This document shows positions 36,409-45,585 of a stretch of 64,000 bases of DNA, piece by piece; position 1 is the stretch's first letter; each line of letters opens with the position of its first letter. The stretch spans positions 1 through 64,000 of the forward strand of contig JAFGCG010000191.1 of NCBI GenBank assembly GCA_016932715.1, given 5' to 3'. Under the pieces are notes generated by a model that did not search any database, was not told where the DNA came from, and worked only from the letters and a program-made list of their open reading frames with translations. Source of the DNA: Anaerolineales bacterium (GTDB lineage Bacteria > Chloroflexota > Anaerolineae > Anaerolineales > Villigracilaceae). A program made the position numbers and the translations under genes.

Positions 36409-37056
36409 ATGAATGTCCCACAGGCACAAATTGTTCTTTCCTCTCTCCTTTTTCCTCTTTTAGGTTATCTCTCCGGCTCGCTTCCTTTTTCCATTTGGGT
36501 GACGCGTTTCGTCAAAGGCGTGGATGTGCGCGCGGCGGGTTCGGGCCATGCGACCACGACCAACACCATCCGACAGGCTGGCTTCGCCTGGGGTGTGCTG
36601 GTCGGGATTCTTGATGTGGCAAAAGGATTCATTCCAACCTATCTTGCATTGAACGTGGGACGGGATGTCACAGGGTACCCGCAGGGTATCCCGCCTTACA
36701 TTGTGCCTCTCACGGCCGCGCTGGCTGTGGCAGGTCACTGCTGGCCCCTCTTCGCGCAATTCCGCGGCGGTATGGGTCTGGCAACCTTTGGTGGTGCGCT
36801 GCTTGCCGTCGACTGGTTTTCATTCGTCGTTGCTCTGGGTCTGTTATTGATTCTCGTGCTCGTCATCCACCACAGCGCGCGCGCCAGCGTGTTTGCAGGA
36901 ATTCTCGTGGCGCCCGTCTTTTGGCTCTTCGGTCTGCGCGGCATGGAGATGTGGATCGCCCTGGCAGGCGGGCTCGTGATTGCCTACCGCTTCCTCATCG
37001 ACTGGAAACGCAAATACCGTGAACTCTGGCTGGACCGGGAGAAACCGGTCCAATGA
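36409..37056 (+). CDS. plsY: Glycerol-3-phosphate acyltransferase PlsY-like
   Basis: A 215-residue integral membrane protein with about five to six spans and the three PlsY motifs: GSLPFSIWVTR (motif 1), GSGHATTTN (motif 2) and FRGGMGLAT (motif 3). PlsY acylates glycerol 3-phosphate with acyl-phosphate to begin phospholipid synthesis. Motif 2 is usually GSGNxGATN, so GSGHATTTN is divergent (Asn to His) and may mark a lineage variant or a paralogue. ATG 36409 is chosen because an upstream ATG adds a leader without homology. The gene overlaps the DegV gene by four bases. Confidence 0.8.
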   Translation: MNVPQAQIVLSSLLFPLLGYLSGSLPFSIWVTRFVKGVDVRAAGSGHATTTNTIRQAGFAWGVLVGILDVAKGFIPTYLALNVGRDVTGYPQGIPPYIVPLTAALAVAGHCWPLFAQFRGGMGLATFGGALLAVDWFSFVVALGLLLILVLVIHHSARASVFAGILVAPVFWLFGLRGMEMWIALAGGLVIAYRFLIDWKRKYRELWLDREKPVQ

Positions 37057-37892
37057 AACTCGGCATTGTCACGGACTCCACTTGCGATATCCCACAGTTC
37101 CTGGTCGAGCAGTATGAACTTGAAGTCGTCCCGTGCATTCTGGTGATCGATGGAAAGGAATATGTGGATGATGGCAAGGGCATCACGCGCGAGGAATTTT
37201 ATAAGCAATTGCCCTCGCTCCAGGCACAGCCGACAACGTCCGCGCCTTCGATCGGCGATTTCTCCGCCCGCTATGAATCTCTCCTCAGGCGCGGCTGCGA
37301 CCAGGTCCTCTCCATCCACGCCGCCGGGGCACTGACCTCCATCCTGAATGTTGCCCGCCAGGCCGCCGCTGATTTCCCGGGTCGCGTCACCTGCCTGGAT
37401 AGCACCTCCCTCTCCCTGGGACTTGGCTTTCAGGTGCTTGCTGCGGCCGAAGCCGCCGAGCTGGGATTGCAAGCCGCGCTTGCGGCAGTCGCAGCCGCGC
37501 GCCGGAACCTGCGCGTGTACGCTGCGCTGGATACGATCGAATATCTCAGGCGCAGCGGGCGCGTCCCTGCCACGGTTGCCATGCTGGGAGGACTCCTGAG
37601 CATCAAACCGCTGATCGAACTGGCGGATGGAGAGGTCAAAGCCATCGGCGCGGCGCGGACGACGCGCCAGGCAAATGAACGCCTGTCCCGCTTCCTGCTG
37701 GACGAGGGTCCACTCGAGAGGCTGGCGATTCTGCACACGAACGCCGAACCGCGCGCCAGAGAATTCCTGAACGAACTGATGCAGAAAGCCAGCCAGTCCA
37801 TGCCGCGTGATATCCTGATGCTCAACGTGACCACGATCATCGGCACGCATCTGGGTCCCAACGGGCTGGGCTTTGCGTTGGTGAGGAAGTAA
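37053..37892 (+). CDS. DegV family fatty-acid-binding protein
   Basis: The 279-residue protein shows the DegV pattern: LGIVTDSTCDIP at the start, VVPCILVIDGKEY, TTSAPSIGDF and ATVAMLGGLLSIKPLIEL. DegV/FakB proteins bind a fatty acid and present it to a kinase that makes acyl-phosphate. PlsY consumes acyl-phosphate, and the genes overlap by ATGA, so the pair fits phospholipid synthesis. The ATGA overlap fixes the start. No FakA kinase gene is present in the window. Confidence 0.88.
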   Translation: MKLGIVTDSTCDIPQFLVEQYELEVVPCILVIDGKEYVDDGKGITREEFYKQLPSLQAQPTTSAPSIGDFSARYESLLRRGCDQVLSIHAAGALTSILNVARQAAADFPGRVTCLDSTSLSLGLGFQVLAAAEAAELGLQAALAAVAAARRNLRVYAALDTIEYLRRSGRVPATVAMLGGLLSIKPLIELADGEVKAIGAARTTRQANERLSRFLLDEGPLERLAILHTNAEPRAREFLNELMQKASQSMPRDILMLNVTTIIGTHLGPNGLGFALVRK

Positions 37893-38070
37893 TCAGTATC
37901 CGGTAGTCAGTATTCAGTACATCAGGAATCAGTGGCACATAAGAAGTGAGGGGAAGGGATAGATGGAAAAATCGGGTTGCTTTGCCCTGTCTGCCTTCGT
38001 GCCCTATCCCCTTTCCCTTATCCCCTGTTCTCTATTCTCTACTCTCTTTTCTCTACTCCACTACCCTGCA
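37893..38070. repeat. Quasi-repetitive spacer with a pyrimidine-rich tract
   Basis: The first part repeats words of the type CAGTATTCAGTA (from CAGTATCCGGTAGTCAGTATTCAGTA). The second part, about 37990-38060, is almost all C and T, with repeated TTCTCTACTC-like words. No gene is present. Confidence 0.55.
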
Positions 38071-38079
38071 TGATAAAAT
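38071..38079 (+). promoter_or_regulatory. Extended -10 promoter for recG, leaderless start
   Basis: TG-A-TAAAAT ends six bases before ATG 38086 with no ribosome-binding site between. This matches the spacing at 21970 and 45741. Confidence 0.45.
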
Positions 38080-38085
38080 AACTCC

Positions 38086-40614
38086 ATGCAGCCTTCATTA
38101 GAAAAATTACGCAAATTCTTCCGTCTCGAACACGAGAACGGATACAGCAACAGCGCCATTATCGGTGGACTCGCCAGGATGCTCGACTATTGGGAAGGCG
38201 AGGCCCGCGCCGATGGCATTCAGGAGGAAGTGATCCAGGCCGTCGTGCAGCGGCTCCGTTCTTATGACGGGCTCAGTCCACAGTCGCGCGCCGACGCGTT
38301 GAAGGGGTTGTGGAAGCGCATCGGGGAAACGTATCCCGAAGCGCAGCAGAAGCCGCGCGGCGCTCCACAACGCCGGCCTGCCGCCGAAGGGCAACGTCCA
38401 GAACCTGTCCAGGAGCATGTCGAGGGGGGACAGCCTCCAACGGAATTGGCTCCACCGGTGGCGCAGAAGCGGGAGCGTTACCAGCGTCCCGCACCGCCGC
38501 CGCGTTCGGAGACCACACCGGGCGCAAAGACGTCTGCCACACCAGCGGCCCTCGATGCCAAATTGACTGTCCTGCAGGGCATCGGTCCGCGCCACGCCGA
38601 GACGTTGGGCAAGCTGGGCATGCAAACGCTCGGCGATATGCTCTATTACTACCCGCGCCGCTACGACGATTACTCGCAGCTCAAGCCCATCAGGGACCTG
38701 TTCTATGGCGAGCAGGTGACGGTGATCGGCACCATTCAGAGCGTGCATTCGCGGCCGATCCGCGGCGGCAAAGCCTCGATCATCGAAGCGATCATCAGCG
38801 ACGGCACGGCCGGCCTGCGCCTGTCATTTTTCAACCAGCCCTGGCTGGCGAATCGCCTCAAGCCGGGAGATGCCATCTCGGTTTCAGGGAAAGTCGATCA
38901 ATACCTGGGGCGGCTTGTGATGAACAGCCCGGATTGGGAATCGGTCGAGGTGGAAAACCTGCACACCAATCGGATCGTGCCGATCTACCCGTTGACCGAG
39001 CGCATCACCCAGAAGTGGCTGCGCAACGTTATGAAACAGGTCGTCGAATATTGGGCGCCGCGCGTCGCGGATGCCCTGCCGGAAAGCACGCGTTCATCTG
39101 CGCACGTAATGCCGTTGGCAGAGGCATTGCTGCAGGTCCATTTTCCGGACTCGCAGGAAAAGCTCAGAGCCGCGCGCGAACGCCTGGCATTCGACGAGAT
39201 TTTTTATCTGCAAATGGGCGTGCTGCGCCAGAAGATCGATTGGAAATCCGTGGAAGCCAGGCGCTTCCCGGTCTCCGACGAGTGGCTGGAGGCGCGTTTA
39301 AAAAGCCTGCCCTTCACCCTGACGTCTGCCCAGCAAACCACCCTCAAAGACATCCGCCTCGACCTCGACTCGGGCAAGCCGATGAACCGGCTCCTGCAGG
39401 GCGATGTCGGTTCCGGCAAAACCGTCGTCGCGGCGTTAGCCGCCGGGATGATTGCGATCAATGGCTCACAAGCCGCGATCATGGCGCCCACGTCCATCCT
39501 GGCGGAGCAGCATTATCGCAACTTCACGCAGCTTCTTACCGGCGAAAGCGGGATCCTGGAAGAGGGTCAGATCCGCTTGCTGGTCGGCGACACCCCCGAA
39601 CCGGAGAAGGAAGTGATCCGGCAGGGCCTGGCAGAAGGCTCGCTCAAGATCGTGATCGGCACGCACGCGATCCTCGAAGAGCCGGTCGCGTTCCAGGATC
39701 TGCAGCTGGCGGTGATCGATGAACAGCACCGCTTCGGTGTCGAACAGCGCGCCGCCCTGCGCACGAAGGGGACCAATCCGCACTTGCTGGTGATGACCGC
39801 TACACCGATCCCACGCTCGCTGGCACTGACGCTGTATGGCGACCTGGACTTGTCGATCATCGATGAGATGCCGGCGGGACGAATACCGGTCAGCACCTAT
39901 GTGCTGCGGCCGCAGGAACGCGAGCGCGCCTTTACGCTGCTGCGCGGGCAGATCAAGGATGGCAAACAGGCGTTCATTATTTATCCGCTGATCGAGGAGA
40001 GTGACAAGATCGAAGCGCGCGCTGCCGTGGATGACTACGAGACTCTTTCGAAGGAAGTTTTCCCCGACTTGAAACTGGGCCTGCTGCATGGGCGTATGCG
40101 TCCGCAGGAAAAAGACGAGACCATGCTCAAGTTCCGCGATAAAGAATATGACGTCCTCGTTTCGACCACCGTGATCGAAGTGGGTGTGGATGTGCCGAAC
40201 GCCACCGTGATGATCATCGAAGGCGCCGATCGCTTCGGCCTGGCGCAGCTGCACCAGTTGCGCGGGCGCGTCGGGCGCGGCTCGGATCAGTCCTATTGCC
40301 TGTTGATCCCCACCCATGAAGACGCGGCAGAAAATGAACGTTTGCAAGCCATGTCCGAATCGAATGACGGTTTTGTGCTGGCTGAAAAGGACCTTCAGCA
40401 GCGCGGTCCCGGTGAGTTTCTGGGGACTCGGCAGTCCGGCTATTCCAGCGGGTTGCGCATGGCGAGCATTACCGATGTCAAGTTGATCGAAAAGGCGCGC
40501 GTGCAGGCGCAAAAGTTATTCGAGGGCGATCCCTATTTGCATCAGCCTGAGCATGCCCTGCTGGCGGAAGCGTTTGGAAGATTCTGGGGCGACGGCAAAG
40601 GGGATGTGAGTTAG
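38086..40614 (+). CDS. recG: ATP-dependent DNA helicase RecG, N-terminally extended
   Basis: The 842-residue protein is a RecG helicase that remodels stalled replication forks and Holliday junctions. After an extension of about 150 residues (charged, with a Pro/Arg-rich part near 85-150) come a helix-hairpin-helix region (LQGIGPRHAETLGKLG), the wedge OB domain, Walker A GDVGSGKTVVA, the DEQH box with DEQHRFG, TATPIPRSLALTLYG and QLHQLRGRVGRG. Classical RecG is about 690 residues. The extension begins with a predicted helical stretch (LEKLRKFFRLEHENG). The start has an extended -10 six bases upstream. Confidence 0.95.
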   Translation: MQPSLEKLRKFFRLEHENGYSNSAIIGGLARMLDYWEGEARADGIQEEVIQAVVQRLRSYDGLSPQSRADALKGLWKRIGETYPEAQQKPRGAPQRRPAAEGQRPEPVQEHVEGGQPPTELAPPVAQKRERYQRPAPPPRSETTPGAKTSATPAALDAKLTVLQGIGPRHAETLGKLGMQTLGDMLYYYPRRYDDYSQLKPIRDLFYGEQVTVIGTIQSVHSRPIRGGKASIIEAIISDGTAGLRLSFFNQPWLANRLKPGDAISVSGKVDQYLGRLVMNSPDWESVEVENLHTNRIVPIYPLTERITQKWLRNVMKQVVEYWAPRVADALPESTRSSAHVMPLAEALLQVHFPDSQEKLRAARERLAFDEIFYLQMGVLRQKIDWKSVEARRFPVSDEWLEARLKSLPFTLTSAQQTTLKDIRLDLDSGKPMNRLLQGDVGSGKTVVAALAAGMIAINGSQAAIMAPTSILAEQHYRNFTQLLTGESGILEEGQIRLLVGDTPEPEKEVIRQGLAEGSLKIVIGTHAILEEPVAFQDLQLAVIDEQHRFGVEQRAALRTKGTNPHLLVMTATPIPRSLALTLYGDLDLSIIDEMPAGRIPVSTYVLRPQERERAFTLLRGQIKDGKQAFIIYPLIEESDKIEARAAVDDYETLSKEVFPDLKLGLLHGRMRPQEKDETMLKFRDKEYDVLVSTTVIEVGVDVPNATVMIIEGADRFGLAQLHQLRGRVGRGSDQSYCLLIPTHEDAAENERLQAMSESNDGFVLAEKDLQQRGPGEFLGTRQSGYSSGLRMASITDVKLIEKARVQAQKLFEGDPYLHQPEHALLAEAFGRFWGDGKGDVS

Positions 40615-40745
40615 TAGATTGGTAGTTGGTAGATTGGTCGCCTGGTCAATCGTCTTCTGGTCTCAGATGATCCTGCGACTGCCAGAGCAAGACTATGAGA
40701 CTAGAAGACTATGAGACTAGAAGACTAAGGACTAACAGACTAAAC
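40615..40745. repeat. Intergenic repeat element (TGGTAG/ACTAAG type), copy 1
   Basis: The left half is rich in TTGGTAG-like words (TAGATTGGTAGTTGGTAGATTGG), with CGCCTGGT and CTTCTGGTCTC. The right half has a 16-base unit AGACTATGAGACTAGA repeated exactly at 40690-40705 and 40706-40721, then degenerate AGACTAAGGACTAACAGAC. The two halves are roughly complementary. Words are shared with the copy at 45586-45707. Confidence 0.7.
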
Positions 40746-41264
40746 ATGGTCAGAGCATTGTTCCCGGGGACGTTCGACCCCATTCATTACGGTCATATCG
40801 ATATTGCCTCACGGGCTGCACGTCTCTTCGATGAAGTGGTGATGGCAGTCTATGACAAGCCATTGAAATCGTTGATGTTCTCTCCCGATGAACGCATGGA
40901 ACTGGTCCGGCAGGTCTTCAACGGCAATCCCAAGGTCAAAGTGACCGGCTATAGCGGCCTCACGGTGGGGTTTGCCCACCAGATCGACGCGCAGGTGATC
41001 GTGCGCGGCCTGCGCGTGTTCTCCGATTTCGAGTACGAATTCCGCAATGTGCTGGCAAATCGGAGCCTCGCCAGCGATATCGAAACGGTCGCTCTTTTCA
41101 CCGCCGAGGAGCATATGTTCCTCTCCTCCAGTACCGTCAAGGAAATCGCCTCCCTGGGCGGCGATGTCTCCAGCATGGTGCCCGCGCACGTCAATGAGGC
41201 TTTGAAAAAAAAAGTAATCGGACTGGGTGATGGCGACCACCTGCCGAACGCGCTGCGTGATTAA
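40746..41264 (+). CDS. coaD: Pantetheine-phosphate adenylyltransferase
   Basis: A 172-residue CoaD with the family start MVRALFPGTFDPIHYGHIDI, the (T/S)FDPxxxGH nucleotidyl site, RGLRVFSDFEYEF near residue 88 and SSSTVKEIASLGGD. It makes dephospho-CoA from phosphopantetheine and ATP in coenzyme A synthesis. ATG 40746 is chosen because the 17 residues before it in frame come from the repeat element upstream. The length is normal for the family. It lies between recG and a coiled-coil gene, the latter after a 42-base gap. Confidence 0.95.
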   Translation: MVRALFPGTFDPIHYGHIDIASRAARLFDEVVMAVYDKPLKSLMFSPDERMELVRQVFNGNPKVKVTGYSGLTVGFAHQIDAQVIVRGLRVFSDFEYEFRNVLANRSLASDIETVALFTAEEHMFLSSSTVKEIASLGGDVSSMVPAHVNEALKKKVIGLGDGDHLPNALRD

Positions 41265-41306
41265 AAATGCGATAGAATTGGAGTCGTCCGTTCCACGGAG
41301 GCTTTT

Positions 41307-41801
41307 ATGGACATCCTGCAACTAATCGACCGGCTGGAAGAATTGTTCAATGAGAGTAAAGCCATCCCGCTGACCCGGAATGTGATGGTGGATGAAGACC
41401 GTATGCTGGATATCATCGATCAGATGCGGATTGCCATCCCGGAGGAAGTAAAGAAGGCACAGCAGCTTCTCGGTCAGCGCGACCGCGTCCTGGCGCAAGC
41501 GCAGGAGGAAGCCAATCGCACGCTCGAGATCGCGCGTCAGAAAGCCGATCAGCTTGTATCGAAGGATATGGTTGTACAGGAGGCGCAGCGCCGCGCCGAC
41601 CAGGTCCTGGCGCAGGCGCGGGCCGAAGCGGAAAACACCCGCGCGGACGCGGATGACTACGTCCTCCAAAGCCTCACCCAGCTCCAGGAGGAGTTGGAAC
41701 GGATCACCAATCAGGTAAATAACGGCATTCGAACGGTCAGGGAGGAACAGTCGAGGCGGGCGCCTGCTTCTTCATCCGTTTCCCAGCCGACGGATAAGTA
41801 G
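41307..41801 (+). CDS. Coiled-coil protein of unknown function
   Basis: A 164-residue soluble protein. Residues 40-145 are nearly all helical and Ala/Glu/Arg/Gln-rich with heptad-like spacing (QAQEEANRTLEIARQKADQ), so a long coiled coil is expected. The N-terminus LQLIDRLEELFNESKAIPL recurs in similar proteins coded next to coaD, some described as DivIVA- or ATP-synthase-b-like; function is unproven. An ACGGAGG site precedes the ATG. A hairpin and a strong terminator follow. Confidence 0.7.
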   Translation: MDILQLIDRLEELFNESKAIPLTRNVMVDEDRMLDIIDQMRIAIPEEVKKAQQLLGQRDRVLAQAQEEANRTLEIARQKADQLVSKDMVVQEAQRRADQVLAQARAEAENTRADADDYVLQSLTQLQEELERITNQVNNGIRTVREEQSRRAPASSSVSQPTDK

Positions 41802-41821
41802 CGCAAGATGCCATCTTGCGC
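41801..41821. repeat. Short palindrome overlapping the stop of the coiled-coil gene
   Basis: GCGCAAGATG is followed almost at once by CATCTTGCGC, forming a near-perfect stem that begins at the last base of the stop codon and precedes the terminator. It may slow the polymerase. Confidence 0.5.
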
Positions 41822-41837
41822 CACGGTTTCGCAAATG

Positions 41838-41866
41838 AAAACATCCCGCGCGCGGGATGTTTTTTG
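41838..41866. terminator. Strong intrinsic terminator between convergent genes
   Basis: AAAACATCCCGCG (41838-41850) is exactly complementary to CGCGGGATGTTTT (41851-41863), and the run of T continues. With A-tract and T-tract on opposite sides it can stop transcription of both the coiled-coil gene and the PBP gene on the minus strand. Confidence 0.85.
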
Positions 41867-41882
41867 TTGGAAGGAAAGCAAT

Positions 41883-44800
41883 TTAGGGACCCGGGGTCGG
41901 CGTCTCGGTCGGGAACTCCGTGGGTGTTTCAGTGGAGGTGGGCGTGGCAGTGTCAGGAACAGGCGTGTCGGTTGGGATGACCGCGGTCGGCGGGAATTCG
42001 GTTGGGGTGGCAGTGGCAGTTGGGGTCGGAGTGGGCAGGTTGAGGGTCAGAGTGAGCCGGCGTTCCGCATAGTGATCCTCTCCGTTGGAGAGATAGATTC
42101 GCAGGGTGATCTTATTATCCTGTATCCCCTGTAGATTCCAGGTGTAGATCACGGAAGGACTCGGAAATGCATTCGTGCCCTGCGCGAGGAGATTCCAGTT
42201 GGATGGATCCGGACCCGCACCATACTCGAGCCGCCAGTTGGTGAAGCCGCCGTTCTTGACATCGATGACGCCGCTGATCGGAAGTGTGGGATTCGTGATG
42301 ACAGAAGTCTCGTTGATGTTGCTGAACTCAAGGACAGGGCGCGGATCGGATGCCTTGCATTCGCGGTCGGGGGCAAAGGGCGGATTGCGCGGCATATCGT
42401 GCGCTTCCAGCCAATCCTTCCCCGCGCCGGAGCGCAGCCATTGACGTCCCCATTTGTCCGAGACGTTTATCATCATTTCATCTTCGACAAAATCCTTGCA
42501 GGCATCCCCGGCGAGCAAGCCCGTCCAGGTATCCAGGTTGGCGCGGCGGAACAGGTCCTGCGAAGCCGGCAGAGGCGGCTGGTCGCTGGCGAAGATTTCA
42601 TTGCGCTGACCGCCCCGGCACCACTGGGAAGGCTCCGTGCCGGAGACGGAACAAATCGCTTTATCGATGATGCCGGGGGGTCTCGAGAAAGGCGTGGGCG
42701 CGCCGCCGCTGACGATGGGTACGGCATATTGCATGAAGGACGACCAGATCGGCGCGGCGCCTGTCAGACCGGTCGTGTTGACCATAGGCGTGTAATCGGC
42801 GTTGCCCACCCAGACGCCCGTGACGAGATCGGGGGTGTAGCCGAGCGTCCAGTTGTCGCGGAAGTCGTTGGTGGTGCCTGTCTTCGCGGCAACCTGGAAG
42901 GGCAGGTTCAGGAGCGAGTTGCGGCCGAACATCCATGAACGCGCCTCGTTGTCGGAAAGAATGGATGAGATCAGGAAGGCGTGCTCGGCGCGGATGACCT
43001 GGTCAGTTTCAGGCGGCTGATATTCATAAACGACTTTGCCATTGAAATCGACGATCCTCAGGATCGCCACCGGCGGGACGCGTTTGCCGCCGTTCGCAAA
43101 CACGGAATACGCAGAGGTCAATTCCAGCAAACTGACATCACCCCCGCCAAGCGTCAGGGATAAGCCGTAATCGGGTCTTGTAAAACTGGTAATGCCCAGC
43201 CGTTCCGCCATGCCGATCATGCCGTCCTTTTGCGGCGTGTTCGGATCGTCATAAATGCCCACAAAGTCGAGAGTCTTCACAGCCGGCATGTTGAACGAGT
43301 TGGAGAGCGCCGTGCGGACTGTGACGGGTCCGTGGAATTTCCCATCATAGTTGACGGGGCGGTATGGCTCACGCGTGTCATTGGGGTTGCCGGAAGGCGG
43401 GAATTCGCTGGGCACATCCCAGATCAACGTGGCTGGCGTCCAGCCTTTTTCGAAGGCGGCAACGTAGTTGACCGGCTTGATGGAGGAACCCGGCTGGCGT
43501 GTGGGGCTGTCTGCCATGTTGATCTGCCCGGAGATCGCTTCATTGTTGAAATCCGGCGAACCGACCATGGCAAGGATCTCGCCCGTGGAAGGCTTGATGG
43601 CAACCAGGGCTGCATTGTGCGCGTTCTTGTCGGTCAGCAGGGCGACCTGTTCGGTCACCAGCCTCTGGGCTTCGTCCTGGAACGTTGGGTCGATCGTCGT
43701 GTACACGATGAAGCCGGAGCGATAGATGGTCTGCGCGCCGTATAACTTCTCCAGTTCTGAACGAACGAAGTTGACCCAGTGCGGGTAACGGGCATTTATG
43801 ATCGGTGGGGTGAACGTACGGTTTTTAATGTCGTTGGCGGCGTTCGCGGCAGCGACCTCATCCACACAGATGGGCACCTCGCTGTTGCTGACCCTGATGC
43901 AGCCCTTGGTCTGGCTCACTCCGTACATCAGCACGAGCACCTGCTGCTGGCGCGCCAGCGTCACCTCGCGGTTGGTGTAAATATCATAGACCGAGGGAGA
44001 TTGCGGCAGACCTGCCAGGAAGGAGGCTTCCGCCAGATTTAATTGATTGGCTGTCTTGCCGAAATACGTTTCCGAGGCGGCTTCGATGCCATACGCCAGA
44101 TTGCCATAATAAATCTCGTTGAGGTAAAGCTCGAGGATTTGATCCTTGGAATAACGGCGCGTGATCTCTGCCGCCAGGATGATCTCACGCGCTTTACGCG
44201 AGTACGTCCGTTCGGCGCGCTCTTCCGGCGTTAGCAGGAGCGCCCGCGCAAGCTGCTGGGTGATGGTCGAGGCGCCGCCACCCTCGCCGCCGGTGCGATA
44301 GTTTTCCCATAAGGCACGCGAAATCGCCCAGAAGTTAAAGCCAGGGTGATTGTAAAATTCCTTGTCTTCTGTGGCGATTGTTGCCGCGAGCACAACCGGG
44401 GAAATTTTATCGATGGTCACATACGTCCGGCGGCCTGCATTGGGATCGAGGATGTCGTAGAGCGGATTCCCATTGCGGTCCAGGATCCGCGTGGTCTCGA
44501 ATTGGGAGGCGTGGGTTTGCAGATCTTCCACGCTGGGCAGGGTGCGGGCAACGGAGTAATACGAGTACAGAAATGCCGAACCGCCCAGGATGAGCAGCAG
44601 GACCACCGCGAACAATGCGACCAGGAAAGCGCGCACGAGACATCCGCCCCAGCCGCTTCTCCAATCGAGGGCAACGCTGCGGCCCGCAGCGGGTGCGGGT
44701 ACCTGGACCGGCAGCTGGCTGGGCGGCGCATGACGAGTCTGTGCCTGCCGCGGGCGACTCGGCGGTTCATAGGCAACCGGCGAGACACGCGTACCGTCCA

Positions 44801-45035
44801 GGTCGAGTTCGTCGACGCGGCGCGGCAGCGGCATGTTATCTTTATCCAGAGCAATATGCGGGGGAGGCGTTGGTGTGCGCCGCGGCAGACTTGCTTTCGT
44901 CGTCGCGTTTGGGTTCGGTTCCTCTTCTTTCGGCTCAGCGGGAAGGTCCGTGCGCGTTTCTGCTTCTGAATCGATCAGCCGTTTTAAAAACCGTTTATTC
45001 TCTTCTTCTCTTCTTTTCTCTTCTTCGTTTGTCAT
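41883..45035 (-). CDS. Class A penicillin-binding protein (PBP1A-like)
   Basis: The 1050-residue protein has a cytoplasmic charged N-terminus, one membrane anchor (AFLVALFAVVLLLILGGSAFL, about residues 130-155), a GT51 domain (ATEDKEFYNHPGFN, GGASTITQQLARALLL, EIYYGNLAYGIEAASETYF) and a transpeptidase domain with SSIK as SxxK, SNSFN, and KTGTTNDFRDNW. It polymerises and cross-links peptidoglycan. The last ~50 residues are a Thr/Pro-rich low-complexity tail, and the preceding 90 include a possible beta-domain. The start at ATG 45035 is preferred over a GTG four codons earlier. It is longer than a typical ~800-residue PBP1A. Confidence 0.93.
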   Translation of the reverse strand: MTNEEEKRREEENKRFLKRLIDSEAETRTDLPAEPKEEEPNPNATTKASLPRRTPTPPPHIALDKDNMPLPRRVDELDLDGTRVSPVAYEPPSRPRQAQTRHAPPSQLPVQVPAPAAGRSVALDWRSGWGGCLVRAFLVALFAVVLLLILGGSAFLYSYYSVARTLPSVEDLQTHASQFETTRILDRNGNPLYDILDPNAGRRTYVTIDKISPVVLAATIATEDKEFYNHPGFNFWAISRALWENYRTGGEGGGASTITQQLARALLLTPEERAERTYSRKAREIILAAEITRRYSKDQILELYLNEIYYGNLAYGIEAASETYFGKTANQLNLAEASFLAGLPQSPSVYDIYTNREVTLARQQQVLVLMYGVSQTKGCIRVSNSEVPICVDEVAAANAANDIKNRTFTPPIINARYPHWVNFVRSELEKLYGAQTIYRSGFIVYTTIDPTFQDEAQRLVTEQVALLTDKNAHNAALVAIKPSTGEILAMVGSPDFNNEAISGQINMADSPTRQPGSSIKPVNYVAAFEKGWTPATLIWDVPSEFPPSGNPNDTREPYRPVNYDGKFHGPVTVRTALSNSFNMPAVKTLDFVGIYDDPNTPQKDGMIGMAERLGITSFTRPDYGLSLTLGGGDVSLLELTSAYSVFANGGKRVPPVAILRIVDFNGKVVYEYQPPETDQVIRAEHAFLISSILSDNEARSWMFGRNSLLNLPFQVAAKTGTTNDFRDNWTLGYTPDLVTGVWVGNADYTPMVNTTGLTGAAPIWSSFMQYAVPIVSGGAPTPFSRPPGIIDKAICSVSGTEPSQWCRGGQRNEIFASDQPPLPASQDLFRRANLDTWTGLLAGDACKDFVEDEMMINVSDKWGRQWLRSGAGKDWLEAHDMPRNPPFAPDRECKASDPRPVLEFSNINETSVITNPTLPISGVIDVKNGGFTNWRLEYGAGPDPSNWNLLAQGTNAFPSPSVIYTWNLQGIQDNKITLRIYLSNGEDHYAERRLTLTLNLPTPTPTATATPTEFPPTAVIPTDTPVPDTATPTSTETPTEFPTETPTPGP

Positions 45036-45124
45036 AAAAATCACCACGAATGCAACAGATGAAAGGGATTCAAATCGGCGTCATTTTTCTCTCTTTCATC
45101 TTTCATCCTTCTTTCACCTGTAGT

Positions 45125-45571
45125 TTATTTTGGTTTACTCATTAATAAAACCGTCCACGAACCGCGATGAGTAACTTCTTCATTTTGGTTCTTCACTTCC
45201 AGGGTGATCGTGACGGAGCCTCCGCCAATGCGCGGCAGGGCTTTGGTTTCCCTGATTTCCAGATCGACGTAGATGCTGTCACCGATAAAGACCGGCTTGA
45301 CGAACTTCCATTCATTGACTTCGCGGAAGGCGATCACGGTGCCATCCAGGATACCGGTTCGCCAGGCCAGGCCCGAAGCGATGGACAGGCCCAGGAGTCC
45401 GTGTGCGACCTGCCTGCCGAACACGGTCGTCTTGCTGAACTCGGGATCGGTATGGATGCGGTTGTTATCGCCTGTGAGTTCGGCGAAGGTCATAATATCG
45501 CTTTCAGCAATGGTGCGTTTCTCCGTGACGATCTTTTGTCCAACGCTGAATTCTTCAAAGTAGAGTCCCAT
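45125..45571 (-). CDS. MaoC family dehydratase (hotdog fold)
   Basis: The 148-residue protein is a single hotdog-domain MaoC-like enzyme. FAELTGDNNRIHTDPEFSK contains the conserved Asp-x4-His hydratase site, followed by VFGRQVAHGLLGLSIASGL. Members hydrate enoyl-CoA or enoyl-ACP substrates; acyl chain specificity cannot be read. It lies upstream of the PBP gene on the same strand, 89 bases away. Its start region faces the second copy of the intergenic repeat. Length is normal for the family. Confidence 0.87.
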   Translation of the reverse strand: MGLYFEEFSVGQKIVTEKRTIAESDIMTFAELTGDNNRIHTDPEFSKTTVFGRQVAHGLLGLSIASGLAWRTGILDGTVIAFREVNEWKFVKPVFIGDSIYVDLEIRETKALPRIGGGSVTITLEVKNQNEEVTHRGSWTVLLMSKPK

Positions 45572-45585
45572 AGGTAGTCTCCTGG

